Source: Microbacterium nymphoidis
Lineage (GTDB): Bacteria; Actinomycetota; Actinomycetes; Actinomycetales; Microbacteriaceae
NCBI RefSeq assembly: GCF_021044885.1
Contig: NZ_JAJNOD010000002.1
Span: 62,001 to 126,000 of the forward strand
Direction: 5' to 3'
DNA: 64,000 nucleotides
The position numbers and the translations under genes are program-made. Positions within the stretch are counted from its first letter, which is position 1. The number at the start of each line of letters is the position of its first letter. Below are positions 7,362 through 16,413 of the stretch, in pieces. The notes beneath the pieces are model-generated. The model saw only the letters and a list, made by a program, of their open reading frames with translations, had not been told where the DNA came from and did not search any database.

Positions 7362-9242
7362 ATGCAGTTCCACCACCACGGGTACGTCTCCGGGGATCCG
7401 CGGGTTCGTCCCGCAGCAGGCACCGGAGTGGACCGCCCCGATGAGCTGCCGGACGAGATGGATGTCCTCATCGTCGGCTCGGGCCCGGCGGGCATGCTCC
7501 TGGCCGCGCAGCTGACCGAGTACCCCACGGCGACCACGCGACTCATCGAGCGCCGGCCGGGTCGTCTCGTGATCGGTCAGGCCGACGGCATCCAGGCGCG
7601 CAGCAACGAGACCTTCCAGGCGTTCGGCTTCGCCGAGGCGATCATCGCGGAGGCGTTCCAGCTCACCGCGATGAACTTCTGGGCGCCCGATCCCGAGCAC
7701 CCCGAGAACATCATCCGCACCGCCCGGGAGGCGGACGACCCGCACGGCATCAGCGAGTTCCCGCACATGATCGTGAACCAGGCGCGCGTGCTCGACTACT
7801 TCGCCGCCTACGCGAAGAACGGCCCCGCCCGCATCGAACCGGATTACGGCTGGGAGTTCCTGGACCTCCAGGTCGGGGAGGGGGAGTACCCCGTCACAGT
7901 GCACGTGCGCGGCACCGCCGGCGAGCAGGAGGGCATCACGCGCACCGTGCGCGCGAAGTACGTCGTGGGCGCGGACGGCGCCCGGTCGCGGGTGCGCGAC
8001 GCCATCGGCCAGAAGCCCGTCGGAGATCAGGCCTTCCACGCCTGGGGTGTGATGGACGTGCTGGCCAACACCGACTTCCCCGACATCCGGACGAAGTGCG
8101 CCATCAACTCCACGCACGGCAGCATCCTGCACATCCCGCGCGAGGGCGGGTACCTGTTCCGCAGCTATGTGGATCTGGGTGAGGTCTCGCACACCGACAA
8201 TCGCGCGGTGCGGGAGACCAGCATCGAGCAGATCATCGCGAAGGCGAACGAGATCCTGCACCCCTACTCGCTGGACGTGAAGAACGTCGCGTGGCACAGC
8301 GTGTACGAGGTGGGCCACCGGGTCACGCCCAAGTTCGATGACGTGCCGGAGGAGCTCACCGGCTCGCGCACACCGCGGGTGTTCATCCTGGGCGATGCGT
8401 GCCACACGCATTCGGCGAAGGCGGGGCAGGGCATGAACGTGTCCATGCAGGACGGCTTCAACCTGGGATGGAAGCTGGGCCAGGTGCTGGAGGGGCGCAG
8501 CGACGCTTCGCTGCTGGACACCTACTCGGGCGAGCGGCAGGTGATCGCGCAGAACCTCATCGACTTCGATCGCGAGTGGTCGGCCATGATGGCGCGCAAG
8601 CCGGAGGAGTTCTCCAGCCCGCAGGAGCTCGCGGACTTCTACACCACCACGGCGGAGTTCCCCGCGGGCTTTCGCACCCAGTACGTCGCGTCCCCCATCA
8701 CGGGCGACATGTCGCACCAGGATCTGGCGACGGGGTTCCCGGTGGGCAAGCGATTCAAGTCGGCACGCGCGGTTCGTGTCGCCGACGCGAATCCCGTGCA
8801 CCTGGGCCACCACGCCCGCGCCGACGGCCGCTGGCGCATCTACGTCTTCGCCGACGCCGATGGTGCACCGGCCACGTCCGAACTCGCGTCCTGGCTGGCG
8901 GAGAGCGATGACTCCCCGGTGTTGCGGTTCACGCCCCGGGAGGCGGACGTGGACGCCGTGTTTGACGTCAAGGTGATCTACCAGCAGCCCTACACGGGCG
9001 TGGACCTCGCCCGGGTGCCGGCGATCTTCCTGCCGCAGACCGGTCCGTTCCAGCTCACGGACTACGAGAAGGTCTACGCCGTGGATCCGGAGCGCGGTGA
9101 CATTTTCGACGAGCGGGGCATCTCACGCTCGGGTGCGATCGTGGTGGTGCGACCCGATCAGTACGTCGCCCACGTCCTGCCGCTCACCGCCCGCGAGGAA
9201 CTGACCGGTTTCTTCGCCGGCAACATGTTGCCGCAGCGCTGA
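7362..9242 (+). CDS. FAD-dependent aromatic monooxygenase (phenol 2-monooxygenase / 3-hydroxybenzoate 4-monooxygenase type)
   Basis: Class A flavoprotein hydroxylase of 626 aa, using NAD(P)H and O2 to hydroxylate a phenolic ring. Visible motifs are GSGPAG (residues 39-44), the DG-type fingerprint VVGADGARSRVRDAIG, and the GD motif FILGDACHTHSAKAGQGMN. A C-terminal thioredoxin-like domain follows, as in phenol hydroxylase. The ATG at 7362 has AAGGGA upstream at good spacing; an open frame extends to 7251 but would run through the proposed operator. Control by the divergent IclR protein is likely. No ring-cleavage enzyme is next to it, so the substrate cannot be fixed; 3-hydroxybenzoate or phenol are the usual family substrates. 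Confidence 0.88.
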   Translation: MQFHHHGYVSGDPRVRPAAGTGVDRPDELPDEMDVLIVGSGPAGMLLAAQLTEYPTATTRLIERRPGRLVIGQADGIQARSNETFQAFGFAEAIIAEAFQLTAMNFWAPDPEHPENIIRTAREADDPHGISEFPHMIVNQARVLDYFAAYAKNGPARIEPDYGWEFLDLQVGEGEYPVTVHVRGTAGEQEGITRTVRAKYVVGADGARSRVRDAIGQKPVGDQAFHAWGVMDVLANTDFPDIRTKCAINSTHGSILHIPREGGYLFRSYVDLGEVSHTDNRAVRETSIEQIIAKANEILHPYSLDVKNVAWHSVYEVGHRVTPKFDDVPEELTGSRTPRVFILGDACHTHSAKAGQGMNVSMQDGFNLGWKLGQVLEGRSDASLLDTYSGERQVIAQNLIDFDREWSAMMARKPEEFSSPQELADFYTTTAEFPAGFRTQYVASPITGDMSHQDLATGFPVGKRFKSARAVRVADANPVHLGHHARADGRWRIYVFADADGAPATSELASWLAESDDSPVLRFTPREADVDAVFDVKVIYQQPYTGVDLARVPAIFLPQTGPFQLTDYEKVYAVDPERGDIFDERGISRSGAIVVVRPDQYVAHVLPLTAREELTGFFAGNMLPQR

Positions 9243-9248
9243 GCCCCG

Positions 9249-9307
9249 TTCATCGCGCGCACTTCGCTCCGATCCTGCGGGTTCTGGCGCCATGTGCGCG
9301 CGATGAA
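9249..9307. repeat. Palindromic repeat, family 1 copy A
   Basis: 22-bp arms (9249-9270 and 9286-9307) form an imperfect hairpin with a 15-nt loop. The outer 14 positions, TTCATCGCGCGCAC, pair perfectly. The element begins 6 bp after the monooxygenase stop. Its loop (gatcctgcgggttct) is the near-exact reverse complement of the copy B loop, so the two copies are inserted in opposite orientation. No T-tract follows. Confidence 0.85.
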
Positions 9308-9335
9308 ACAGATGCCGTGACGTCGATATGGGTCG

Positions 9336-9349
9336 TGCACATATGTGCA
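9336..9349. promoter_or_regulatory. Perfect 14-bp palindrome upstream of the alpha/beta hydrolase gene
   Basis: TGCACATATGTGCA is a perfect palindrome 107 bp before the start of the membrane hydrolase gene. Its symmetry and AT-rich centre fit a dimeric repressor site, but no regulator gene is adjacent, so its role is open. Confidence 0.35.
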
Positions 9350-9456
9350 GAATCCGGCGGGACTTCACCCGGGATCTCCTGCGCCGAGTACGTTGAGCCG
9401 CACCTGGGAAGTCGCTGAACGCCCAGGGTCCCCCCAACAACGACGTTAGGAATCCG

Positions 9457-11316
9457 ATGAAACGCATCGTCGCGCGCAACAGCTTCTGGCTGGTCCTGTC
9501 GCTCGTGCTCTTCCTCCTCTCCGGTCTCGGATCAGCCCTCGTTCAGACCGCCGGCGGTTCCGTGGCCATGAAGACGCTCACGTGGGAGACCCCGAGCGGT
9601 CTCACCCAGAGCGCCTACCTGTTCGTGCCCCAGGATGCTTCGGCCGAGGACCCGCGACCGGCCATCGTGCTAGCCCACGGGTACAACAACCAGAAGCAGA
9701 TGCAGGACAACAACTACGTCGAGCTCGCCAAGCGCGGGTACGTCGTGATGTCCATCGACCGCTATTCGCACGGCGACTCGTCGACCCAGACCGCGGCCGC
9801 GGCGATGACCCTCGCCGACAACGCGGCAGGAGTGTACGACGCGGTGCTGCTGCTCAGCGGGCTGCCGTACGTGGACGCCTCGCAGATCGCCGTGAGCGGA
9901 CACTCGATGGGCTGCATGTCCTCCAACGCGGCGATCGCCCTCGACAACGAAGCGCCCGAACAGCTCATCGCCGCCGCCTACCTCGTCGACTGCAGCCCCG
10001 TGACGACAGACGCTGATGGTGCGTTCGCCGACGTCTACGGCGGGCGCGATGTCGCGGTCTACGCCGACCAGTACGACGAGTTCTTCTTCCGCTCGTACGA
10101 CGCGGACGGTGCGCTCGTCACGACGCCGCGCGAGTACCTGTCGACCGTGGAGGCGCAGTCCTTCCTGCACTTCGGCGCTGACCCGGCCGGGGAGGACGCG
10201 CGCGAGTCGTACACGTCCTACACCCAGCAGGTCGATGGCCGGGAGGCGATCCGCCGCATCGACAACGCGGCGGAGATCCACCCGTGGGCGACGTTCTCGG
10301 CCACGGCAGCGCACGACATCGTGTCCTTCTTCGATGAGGCGTTTGGCGCGCCCCACCCGATCGACGCCTCGTCCCAGACATGGCAGATCAAGGCGGCGTT
10401 CAACGGACTCGGACTCGTCGCGCTCGGCATCTTCGTCGTCGCCTTCTCGAAGGCTCTGCTCGGAACCCGGCTGTTCGCGGGTCTGCGCGCTGAATCCTCT
10501 CCGGCGCCCGCTGCGCCGCGGGGGCGGGACCTTGCCTGGCTCTGGGGATCGCTCGCGCTCTCCGTCGTCATCTCGGCGGTGAGCTTCCAGCTCCTCGCGC
10601 AGAGCCCATGGTCCGAGACCTTCACCTTCACCGGAACGCCCGGCATCAATCCGCAGGGACCGACGTCGTTCATCGGGCTGTGGGCCGCATTCAACGGCCT
10701 GGTCGCCGTCGGACTCATGTTCGCGTCCTACCGCCTGTTCGGTGTCCGAAACGGCCAGGACCTCCGTGCGATCGGCGTGCTCCCGGGGTGGCGCAGGTTC
10801 TGGCTCGGGGTCCTTCTCGCACTGATCGTCGTGGTCGCCTTCGTGCTCATTCTGTTCGCGACCGAGTACTTCTTCCAGTCCGACTGGCGCCTGTACGTGC
10901 TCGGCATCGCCACGTTCAATGCGGACAAGATCGGGCTGATCCTGCTCTACCTGCCGCTGTTCCTTGCGTTCTACGTCTTCAACTCGGTAGCGATGAACAG
11001 CTTCAACCGGTTCGCGGTGAACGGCCGGGAGTGGCTGAACACCCTCATCCTCGCCACGGTGAACGCGCTGCCGGCGATCATCCTCGTGGCGATTCAGTAC
11101 ATCACCTTCGGGGTCACCGGCGAGCTCGCGTGGCATGACGGAGAGTCCCGCATCGCCGGGATCTGGCTGCAGTTCGTGATCCCGTTCCTGTTCGTGGCGG
11201 TGATCATCTCGCGCAAGATCTACCGCTCGACGAACAACCCCTACATCGGCGGGGTGATCATGGCGGCGATCGCGACGATCAGCAGCGTCAGCACGACGAT
11301 CACGATCGCCGGCTGA
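9457..11316 (+). CDS. Membrane-bound alpha/beta hydrolase with multi-pass C-terminal half
   Basis: Protein of 619 aa with an N-terminal membrane segment (residues about 10-32), then an alpha/beta hydrolase domain with IVLAHGYNN, IDRYSHGDS and the nucleophile elbow SGHSMGCM (Ser150). After residue about 310 come seven or more hydrophobic stretches ending near the C terminus. The hydrolase domain should face outward if the first segment is a signal anchor; an ester or acyl-transfer role at the envelope is possible but not shown. RBS TTAGGAA precedes the ATG. It is flanked by two copies of the same palindromic element. The specific family is not recognised. Confidence 0.7.
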   Translation: MKRIVARNSFWLVLSLVLFLLSGLGSALVQTAGGSVAMKTLTWETPSGLTQSAYLFVPQDASAEDPRPAIVLAHGYNNQKQMQDNNYVELAKRGYVVMSIDRYSHGDSSTQTAAAAMTLADNAAGVYDAVLLLSGLPYVDASQIAVSGHSMGCMSSNAAIALDNEAPEQLIAAAYLVDCSPVTTDADGAFADVYGGRDVAVYADQYDEFFFRSYDADGALVTTPREYLSTVEAQSFLHFGADPAGEDARESYTSYTQQVDGREAIRRIDNAAEIHPWATFSATAAHDIVSFFDEAFGAPHPIDASSQTWQIKAAFNGLGLVALGIFVVAFSKALLGTRLFAGLRAESSPAPAAPRGRDLAWLWGSLALSVVISAVSFQLLAQSPWSETFTFTGTPGINPQGPTSFIGLWAAFNGLVAVGLMFASYRLFGVRNGQDLRAIGVLPGWRRFWLGVLLALIVVVAFVLILFATEYFFQSDWRLYVLGIATFNADKIGLILLYLPLFLAFYVFNSVAMNSFNRFAVNGREWLNTLILATVNALPAIILVAIQYITFGVTGELAWHDGESRIAGIWLQFVIPFLFVAVIISRKIYRSTNNPYIGGVIMAAIATISSVSTTITIAG

Positions 11317-11323
11317 TCCGCCG

Positions 11324-11382
11324 TTCATCGCGCGCAATTCGCTCCAGAACCCGTGGGATCGGAGCGAATTGCGCGCGATGAA
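11324..11382. repeat. Palindromic repeat, family 1 copy B (perfect arms)
   Basis: A perfect 22-bp inverted repeat (11324-11345 and 11361-11382) around a 15-nt loop. It sits between two convergent genes, 7 bp after the hydrolase stop and 5 bp before the FBP-gene stop, so it could end transcripts from both sides. This is the best-conserved of four copies. Confidence 0.9.
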
Positions 11383-11387
11383 GCGGC

Positions 11388-11879
11388 TTAGGCGGTGTGG
11401 TCTCGCACATCCCTCAGGAATGCTTCGACCGTCGTGCCGAGCGTCTCGATGCGCTGCAGGCGCGCGGCCTCGCGATCGAAGCCCGGATACGGCAGCGGCG
11501 GGAGCTTGCGGACGTTGCGCGAGCATTCGAACCCGCTGCAGACCAGCGTGCCCACGGTGTCACCGCGGCGTCCGGCATCACCCGCGCGCCGAGCGGCGAA
11601 GAGCACGACGTCGTTGGGCAGTGTGACATCGGTGCACCACGTGCACTGTGCCCGGCTGCGCGGTCTGGTGTCGCTCTGTCGCAGCATCACGCCGACCGGC
11701 TCGCCGTCGACGACGCCGACGACGTAGCCGATCTGCGGCTGCTTGCGATCGCGCCAGCCGAGGTAGTCGAGCTTGTCCCAGGAGAGGTCGTCGAACTCGG
11801 GCATGCTCGCGCGCGTGCGCTCGGAACGGGTGGTGTTGATGAAGGAGGCGCGGATCTGCGCCTCGGTGAGGTTCTGCAT
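11388..11879 (-). CDS. FBP domain protein (treble-clef zinc finger)
   Basis: Cytosolic protein of 163 aa matching the actinobacterial FBP family, whose C-terminal part is a treble-clef zinc finger. Likely zinc ligands are CTWC near residues 79-82 and the pair in VCSGFECSRNVRK; the tail LPPLPYPGFDREARL-like segment and a helical end are typical. The family name derives from EF-G-binding (FusB-like) proteins, so ribosome or EF-G interaction is possible, but the N-terminal FusB half cannot be confirmed by eye. It converges with the hydrolase gene across copy B of the palindrome. Confidence 0.75.
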   Translation of the reverse strand: MQNLTEAQIRASFINTTRSERTRASMPEFDDLSWDKLDYLGWRDRKQPQIGYVVGVVDGEPVGVMLRQSDTRPRSRAQCTWCTDVTLPNDVVLFAARRAGDAGRRGDTVGTLVCSGFECSRNVRKLPPLPYPGFDREAARLQRIETLGTTVEAFLRDVRDHTA

Positions 11880-12347
11880 GGTCGTCTTTCGTCAGCGCCT
11901 CGCCGGCGGCCCGGTACGCGGGTAGCGTCGCGGGACCGCGGGGAGACGCGGTGTCGGTGAATACGCTCGGCGAACAGCGGAAACCGCTGTTCGCCGCGGG
12001 GACGTTCGCCATCGAAGAGGGGCGAACCGTGAGGCTGCGCTGCATTCAGCCGAGCCGGTGCGGGCACGACGCCGGCCATCACAGGAGTGAGGCGGCGATT
12101 CGGAGAACCGGTACCGGAGGGTCGATCAGCGCGCGAGGCGCGCGCCTCTGTCCGCGGCGCGGAGAACGCCACGGACCTCCCTGCTCCCGAACACGGGATT
12201 CATCGACGACATTCTTCGATGCTACTCCCTCGGTGCCGGGCAGGGGCTGTGCACTCTGCGCCGGCCCTCAGCGGGAAAGGACGAGAATGGAGGATCGTCC
12301 GTCGCTTCTCGACACGGACGATCCACGTTCGCCGACAGGAGTTCTGC
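11880..12347. other. 468-bp intergenic region upstream of copC
   Basis: No convincing gene is seen; the open frames here lack RBS and family features. It contains a strong 13-bp perfect hairpin at 11968-11996 (arms CGGCGAACAGCGG, loop aaa), which could be a terminator or the end of a short RNA. An RBS-like GACAGGAG lies before the copC ATG. Confidence 0.5.
11968..11996. terminator. Hairpin in the copC upstream region
   Basis: Perfect 13-bp arms (11968-11980 and 11984-11996) around a 3-nt loop. No T-run follows on either strand. There is no upstream gene on the plus strand, so what transcript it would end is unclear. Confidence 0.4.
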
Positions 12348-13001
12348 ATGTCCACCCTCTCCCGCCCTGCCCTCGCACGCCCGCGCACCGCGCTGCTGGT
12401 GGTGCTGGCTCTGCTCACCACGATGCTCGGCAGCCTGTTCGCGGCGGCTCCAGCCCTCGCACACGATGAGCTCGTGGCCACGACGCCGTCGGCGGGGGAG
12501 ACGGTGACCACCGCGCCCACTTCGATCGGCCTGGAGTTCTCGCAGGAGATGTATCCGGAGGGGACGTTCGCGGAGGTGCGCGGTGAGGATGGCGTGGACT
12601 ACGCCGACGGCACCCCGACCGTGGAAGGCACCATCGTCACCATTCCGCTGAAGACCGGTCTGCCGAACGGCGTGTACACCGTCAACTGGCAGATCACCTC
12701 CAGCGACGGTCACCCCACGCAGGGCGACTGGACGTTCACGCTGGCGGCCGAGCAGGCGCCGGCGACGGAACCGGCCACGGATCCGAGCGCCGACGCGACT
12801 GCGGCGACCGGAACATCGGCGCCGTCGTCGACCGGCGCGGCGACGCCGGCCTCGCCCGGGAACTCCGTTTCGCCATCCGCCGAGACCCCTGCGGACAGCG
12901 GATCCCCCGTGCTCGGGATCATCGTCGGAATCATCGTGATCGCCGCCGTGGTGGCGGTGCTGGGCGTCGTTCTGGTGCGGCGCCGCGCCACCCGTGGCTG
13001 A
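12348..13001 (+). CDS. copC: CopC/YobA-type copper-binding exported protein
   Basis: Exported protein of 217 aa. The signal peptide (residues about 15-38) is cut near ALA-HDEL, leaving the mature N-terminal histidine that CopC proteins use for Cu(II). The CopC beta-sandwich runs to about residue 128, with VNWQITSSDGHPTQGDWTFTL at its end supplying the Asp-x-His ligand pair. A Thr/Ala/Ser/Pro-rich linker and a C-terminal membrane helix with VRRRATRG follow, so it is anchored in the membrane. RBS CAGGAG precedes ATG 12348. No CopD-like permease is adjacent. Copper handling at the cell surface is the likely role. Confidence 0.88.
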   Translation: MSTLSRPALARPRTALLVVLALLTTMLGSLFAAAPALAHDELVATTPSAGETVTTAPTSIGLEFSQEMYPEGTFAEVRGEDGVDYADGTPTVEGTIVTIPLKTGLPNGVYTVNWQITSSDGHPTQGDWTFTLAAEQAPATEPATDPSADATAATGTSAPSSTGAATPASPGNSVSPSAETPADSGSPVLGIIVGIIVIAAVVAVLGVVLVRRRATRG

Positions 13002-13426
13002 GTCCCGGAACGGGTCGCGGATGACGATTCCGCACCGATTCCAGGGCGCGCCGCAACCGCAATTGACACGTGGGTGGGCGGCTACGTAGCTTTTACCTAT
13101 CGGGCGGACCTGCAGGACGAATCGTCATGCACGTCCGGTCGACATGATCTCCACCTGAACGACGACCTGTACGTTCGGGGGGTGAATCGGAAGTCCTGGG
13201 CAATCGGGACGGCTCGCTGAGACTCCGGTCGTGGCGAACCGTGCGCAGGAGGACGGATCCATCCGCGGAGACGCTCGACGAGGGCGGCTGTGGAGGTGCA
13301 TGCATCCCCTCGCATCCACTGGCCCGCCGCCCTCGTCGAGCACCTACCTCCGCTCCGGCGACCTGCTCGCCGCCGGGCAGGCAGAAGCCCCTCGCACTCA
13401 GCGGTGCGAGGGGCTTCTGCCTGCGA
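13002..13426. other. 425-bp structured intergenic region (possible RNA)
   Basis: No protein gene is credible here. The region has a promoter-like pair TTGACA (13063-13068) and TAGCTT (13087-13092) with an 18-bp spacer. A perfect 15-bp inverted repeat (13274-13288 with 13326-13340) encloses a 37-nt loop, and a 21-bp perfect hairpin ends at 13424. It lacks the signatures of RNase P RNA, tmRNA and SRP RNA. A plus-strand non-coding RNA is possible but unproven; the last hairpin may simply end the minus-strand DUF6421 transcript. Confidence 0.4.
13377..13424. terminator. Strong hairpin beside the DUF6421 stop codon
   Basis: Arms of 21 bp (13377-13397 and 13404-13424) pair perfectly around a 6-nt loop. 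The minus-strand DUF6421 gene ends at 13427, so this is most simply its terminator. There is no T-tract, as is usual in this genome. It could also end a plus-strand transcript from the structured region. Confidence 0.75.
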
Positions 13427-14872
13427 TCAGTCGGTGCCGCGAATGCCCTTGGTCGACGTGATGACGTCTGCCATCTTCTTGTCGAGGGCCTCGAAGAACA
13501 TCGACAGCGGGAACTCGTCGTCCAGCACCGCGTCGGTGTAGCCCTTGGGTGCGCCGAGGAGGATCTCATCGGGCAGACCGCGGTTCCACTGCGACGCCGG
13601 GTGCGGGGTGACGACCGAGCGCACCAGATCGTACGCGGCCAGCCAGTGGACGGTCTTCGGGCGGTCGATCGAGCGCCAGTACAGGTCGTCGATCGCGTCA
13701 CCGAGCGCCACCACGGCGTCGGGCAGGCGGTCCCACTCGACCGCCAGCGACACGTCGGTCCAGTGCAGCACGCCGCGCTGGTGCAGCCACGCGAACAGCA
13801 GCTGGCCGCCGAGCCCGTCGTAGTTGCGCACGCGCGTGCCGGTCAGCGCGAAGCGGAAGATGCGATCGAACAGCACGGCGTACTGCACCAGTGCCGCCTT
13901 CTCGAGCATCTGTTCCTCGGCCTCGGTGATCGCCTCGCCTGCGTCCTTGCGCGCCTGCAGCGCCCGCTGGATCTTCACGCTCTCGCGGAACGCGGTGAGG
14001 TCGCAGCGCATCTCCTCCAGCGAATAGAGGAAGAACGGCATGCGCTGCTTGATCATGAACGGATCGAACGGCAGGTCGCCGCGCATATGCGTCCGGTCGT
14101 GGATGATGTCCCACATCACGAACGTCTCCTCGGCCAGCTTCTGGTCGGTGAGCATCCGCGCTGCGTCCTCCGGGAGATCGAGCTTCGTGATCTCCGCGGC
14201 CGCATCCACCACACGGCGGTAACGCGCGGCCTCGCGATCCTGGAAGATCGCTCCCCACGTGAAGGTGGGGATCTCGCGCATCGACACGGTCTCGGGGAAC
14301 AGCACCGCCGAGTTGGTGTCGTAGCCGGAGGTGAAGTCGATCAGACGGAGCGAGACGAACAGCTTGTTGCCGTAGTCGCCGGCCTCCAGCTCGGCGATGA
14401 ACTCGGGCCAGATGACCTCGACGATCAGCGCCTCCACGTGGCGGTCGGGGGAGCCGTTCTGCGTGTACATCGGGAACACTACGAGGTGACGGATGCCGTC
14501 GATGCGGTGCAGCTGCGGCTGGAACGCCACCAGCGAGTCGAGGAAGTCCGGAACGCCGAAGCCCTCGTGCGCCCAGCGCCGGAAGTCGGCGACCAGGGCG
14601 GTCAGGTACTCCGCATCGTGCGGGAACAGCGGCGCGAGAGCGTCGACGGACGAGATGATCGTCTGCACCAGCTCGGTGGCGCGCGCGTGATCGGCGGGCT
14701 CGGGAACCGAGCCGTCCTTCACCTGCAGCGTCTGCAGCTCGGTGGCGGCACCCTTCAGGGCGAGCCACTGCGGCGAGTCCTCCACGCCGACTGCGCGGCC
14801 GTCCTCGACGACCTCGGGCTCTCCGACGACGGCCTTGTGCTCACGCGTTTCGTGGGTCTGGCTGATGGACAT
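13427..14872 (-). CDS. DUF6421 family protein
   Basis: Conserved actinobacterial protein of unknown function, 481 aa from the chosen start. ATG at 14872 is preceded by GGAGG at 5-bp spacing; an upstream in-frame start would add 17 Arg/Ala-rich residues without an RBS. No signal or membrane segment is seen. A conserved-looking segment MWDIIHDRTHMRGDLPFDP around the middle contains His-Asp-x2-His, which might bind metal, and HWTDVSLAVEW follows later. Enzymatic activity cannot be assigned. It is a single-gene unit with its own hairpin at the 3' end. Confidence 0.8.
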   Translation of the reverse strand: MSISQTHETREHKAVVGEPEVVEDGRAVGVEDSPQWLALKGAATELQTLQVKDGSVPEPADHARATELVQTIISSVDALAPLFPHDAEYLTALVADFRRWAHEGFGVPDFLDSLVAFQPQLHRIDGIRHLVVFPMYTQNGSPDRHVEALIVEVIWPEFIAELEAGDYGNKLFVSLRLIDFTSGYDTNSAVLFPETVSMREIPTFTWGAIFQDREAARYRRVVDAAAEITKLDLPEDAARMLTDQKLAEETFVMWDIIHDRTHMRGDLPFDPFMIKQRMPFFLYSLEEMRCDLTAFRESVKIQRALQARKDAGEAITEAEEQMLEKAALVQYAVLFDRIFRFALTGTRVRNYDGLGGQLLFAWLHQRGVLHWTDVSLAVEWDRLPDAVVALGDAIDDLYWRSIDRPKTVHWLAAYDLVRSVVTPHPASQWNRGLPDEILLGAPKGYTDAVLDDEFPLSMFFEALDKKMADVITSTKGIRGTD

Positions 14873-15157
14873 GGGAACCTCCGATCTCGAGGCTCGGGCC
14901 GCTGCACTGCGACGTGCTGCCACGTCTTATGAATGCGGCGGCGGGTGAATGGGTTGCGACGATCCTAGCCGGTTCCCCCTGACGACGGCTGAGTTCGGGG
15001 GCGTCCGGGCTCGGTTCGTTCCCCTCGATGCGGGGCGGATTTCGCACCTCCGACGCACGTTCGCGGTGTGTGGGGTATCCGCGAGTGCCGGCCCCGGACG
15101 CGGCCCGTACATCCGCAGACGGATGTGGCGTGAGCGCGGCTCCCGTAGCGTGGAGGG

Positions 15158-16402
15158 GTGTTCCGCACGCTACGCCGTTCCCAGCTGATCTGGGACATCG
15201 TCGGCGCCTCCCTGCTGCTGCTCATCGGGTGGCCGGTGATCGGCGTCGCCTCGGCGACGGGAATCGAACCCACCAATGGCTGGACGGCGTTCGGGGCGGT
15301 GCTGAGCGCAGTGTTCGCCGCTGCCGCGGCCGCGATCCGTCGTCTCTCGCCGCCGCTGGCCCTCATGGTGGCCTGGGTGGCGGCGTTGATAACGATGGCG
15401 TTCGTCCTCATTCCCGGCGTGATCATCCCCGTGGTCTTCATCGTGCTGTTCGCCACATCGGCGTACGGCTCCAAACGCACGATGTACTGGGGACTCGGAT
15501 CGGTGATCGTGGGGTCTCTTCTCGCTTCCGCCTACGTCACACTCGCGACTCTCGCCGGTGCGTTCTACAACCCGTCCGGCCCCGCAGACAAACCCAGTCC
15601 CACCCTCGTCGCCGTGATCACGGCCGCGATGTTCGTCGCGTGCATCGCATCCATGGGGCTGAGCTGGGCCTTCGGCCTGCTGATGCGCAACCGCATCCGC
15701 ACCCGACGAGTGGAGCGCGAGCGCGAGATCGCCGAGGCCCTGGCCGTCGCGGAACAGCAGCGCACGCAGATCGCGCGCGACATGCACGACGTGGTCGCCC
15801 ACTCCCTGGCGGTGGTGATCGCTCAGGCGGATGGCGCCCGGTACGCGTCGGTGGCGCGCCCGGAGGCGGCGACCGAAGCCCTGCGCACCATCGCCAGTAC
15901 GGCCCGCGGCGCCCTCTCCGATGTCCGGCTGCTGCTGACCCAGCTGCGCCACTCCCAGGCTGAGGGACCCCAGCCGACCCTCGCCGACCTGGAGATGCTC
16001 TACACACAGGTGCGCCAGGCCGGCGTCGATCTGCGCGTGGACGTGGACCCCAGTCCGCGTGCGGACCCGCCCGGCGCGATCCAGCTGGCGGTGTACCGGA
16101 TCCTGCAGGAGGCCCTCACCAACGCGATGCGTCACGGGGACGACTCCGGAGTGGACGTCTACCTGTCGTGGCACCCGGATCGCGTCGATCTGGGGGTCAT
16201 CAACGTGATCGATCCGCAGGAATCGTCCCGCCCCGGCGGGCACGGACTGATCGGTATGCGCGAGCGCGCTCAGCTTGTGGGTGGCACACTCGATGCGGGG
16301 GCTGACGTCGCCGACGGACGTAACCGCTTCGTCATCCGCGCCAGCATCCCGATCACCGAGATCGCAGAGGCGCCGGATTCGTCCGCCGCCACCACCAGCT
16401 GA
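15158..16402 (+). CDS. Two-component sensor histidine kinase (NarL-type partner, HisKA_3)
   Basis: Membrane sensor of 414 aa. The N-terminal half has about five hydrophobic segments (residues about 12-175) with little extracellular sequence, as in intramembrane-sensing kinases. The phosphoacceptor is His210 in ARDMHDVVAHSL. The ATPase part contains YRILQEALTNAMRHG (N box) and the G box GGHGLIGMRERA. GTG start at 15158 follows TGGAGGG at very short spacing. Ten bases separate it from the response regulator, and an ABC exporter lies just downstream, the common layout for kinases that sense cell-envelope stress or antimicrobial peptides and induce the exporter. Confidence 0.92.
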   Translation: MFRTLRRSQLIWDIVGASLLLLIGWPVIGVASATGIEPTNGWTAFGAVLSAVFAAAAAAIRRLSPPLALMVAWVAALITMAFVLIPGVIIPVVFIVLFATSAYGSKRTMYWGLGSVIVGSLLASAYVTLATLAGAFYNPSGPADKPSPTLVAVITAAMFVACIASMGLSWAFGLLMRNRIRTRRVEREREIAEALAVAEQQRTQIARDMHDVVAHSLAVVIAQADGARYASVARPEAATEALRTIASTARGALSDVRLLLTQLRHSQAEGPQPTLADLEMLYTQVRQAGVDLRVDVDPSPRADPPGAIQLAVYRILQEALTNAMRHGDDSGVDVYLSWHPDRVDLGVINVIDPQESSRPGGHGLIGMRERAQLVGGTLDAGADVADGRNRFVIRASIPITEIAEAPDSSAATTS

Positions 16403-16413
16403 GGAGCGTACGC

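Noticed and set aside
13063..13424. Intergenic RNA considered as RNase P RNA, tmRNA or SRP RNA
   Set aside because: The GAGGAAAGUC-type RNase P core, the tRNA-like ends of tmRNA and the SRP tetraloop region are not visible.
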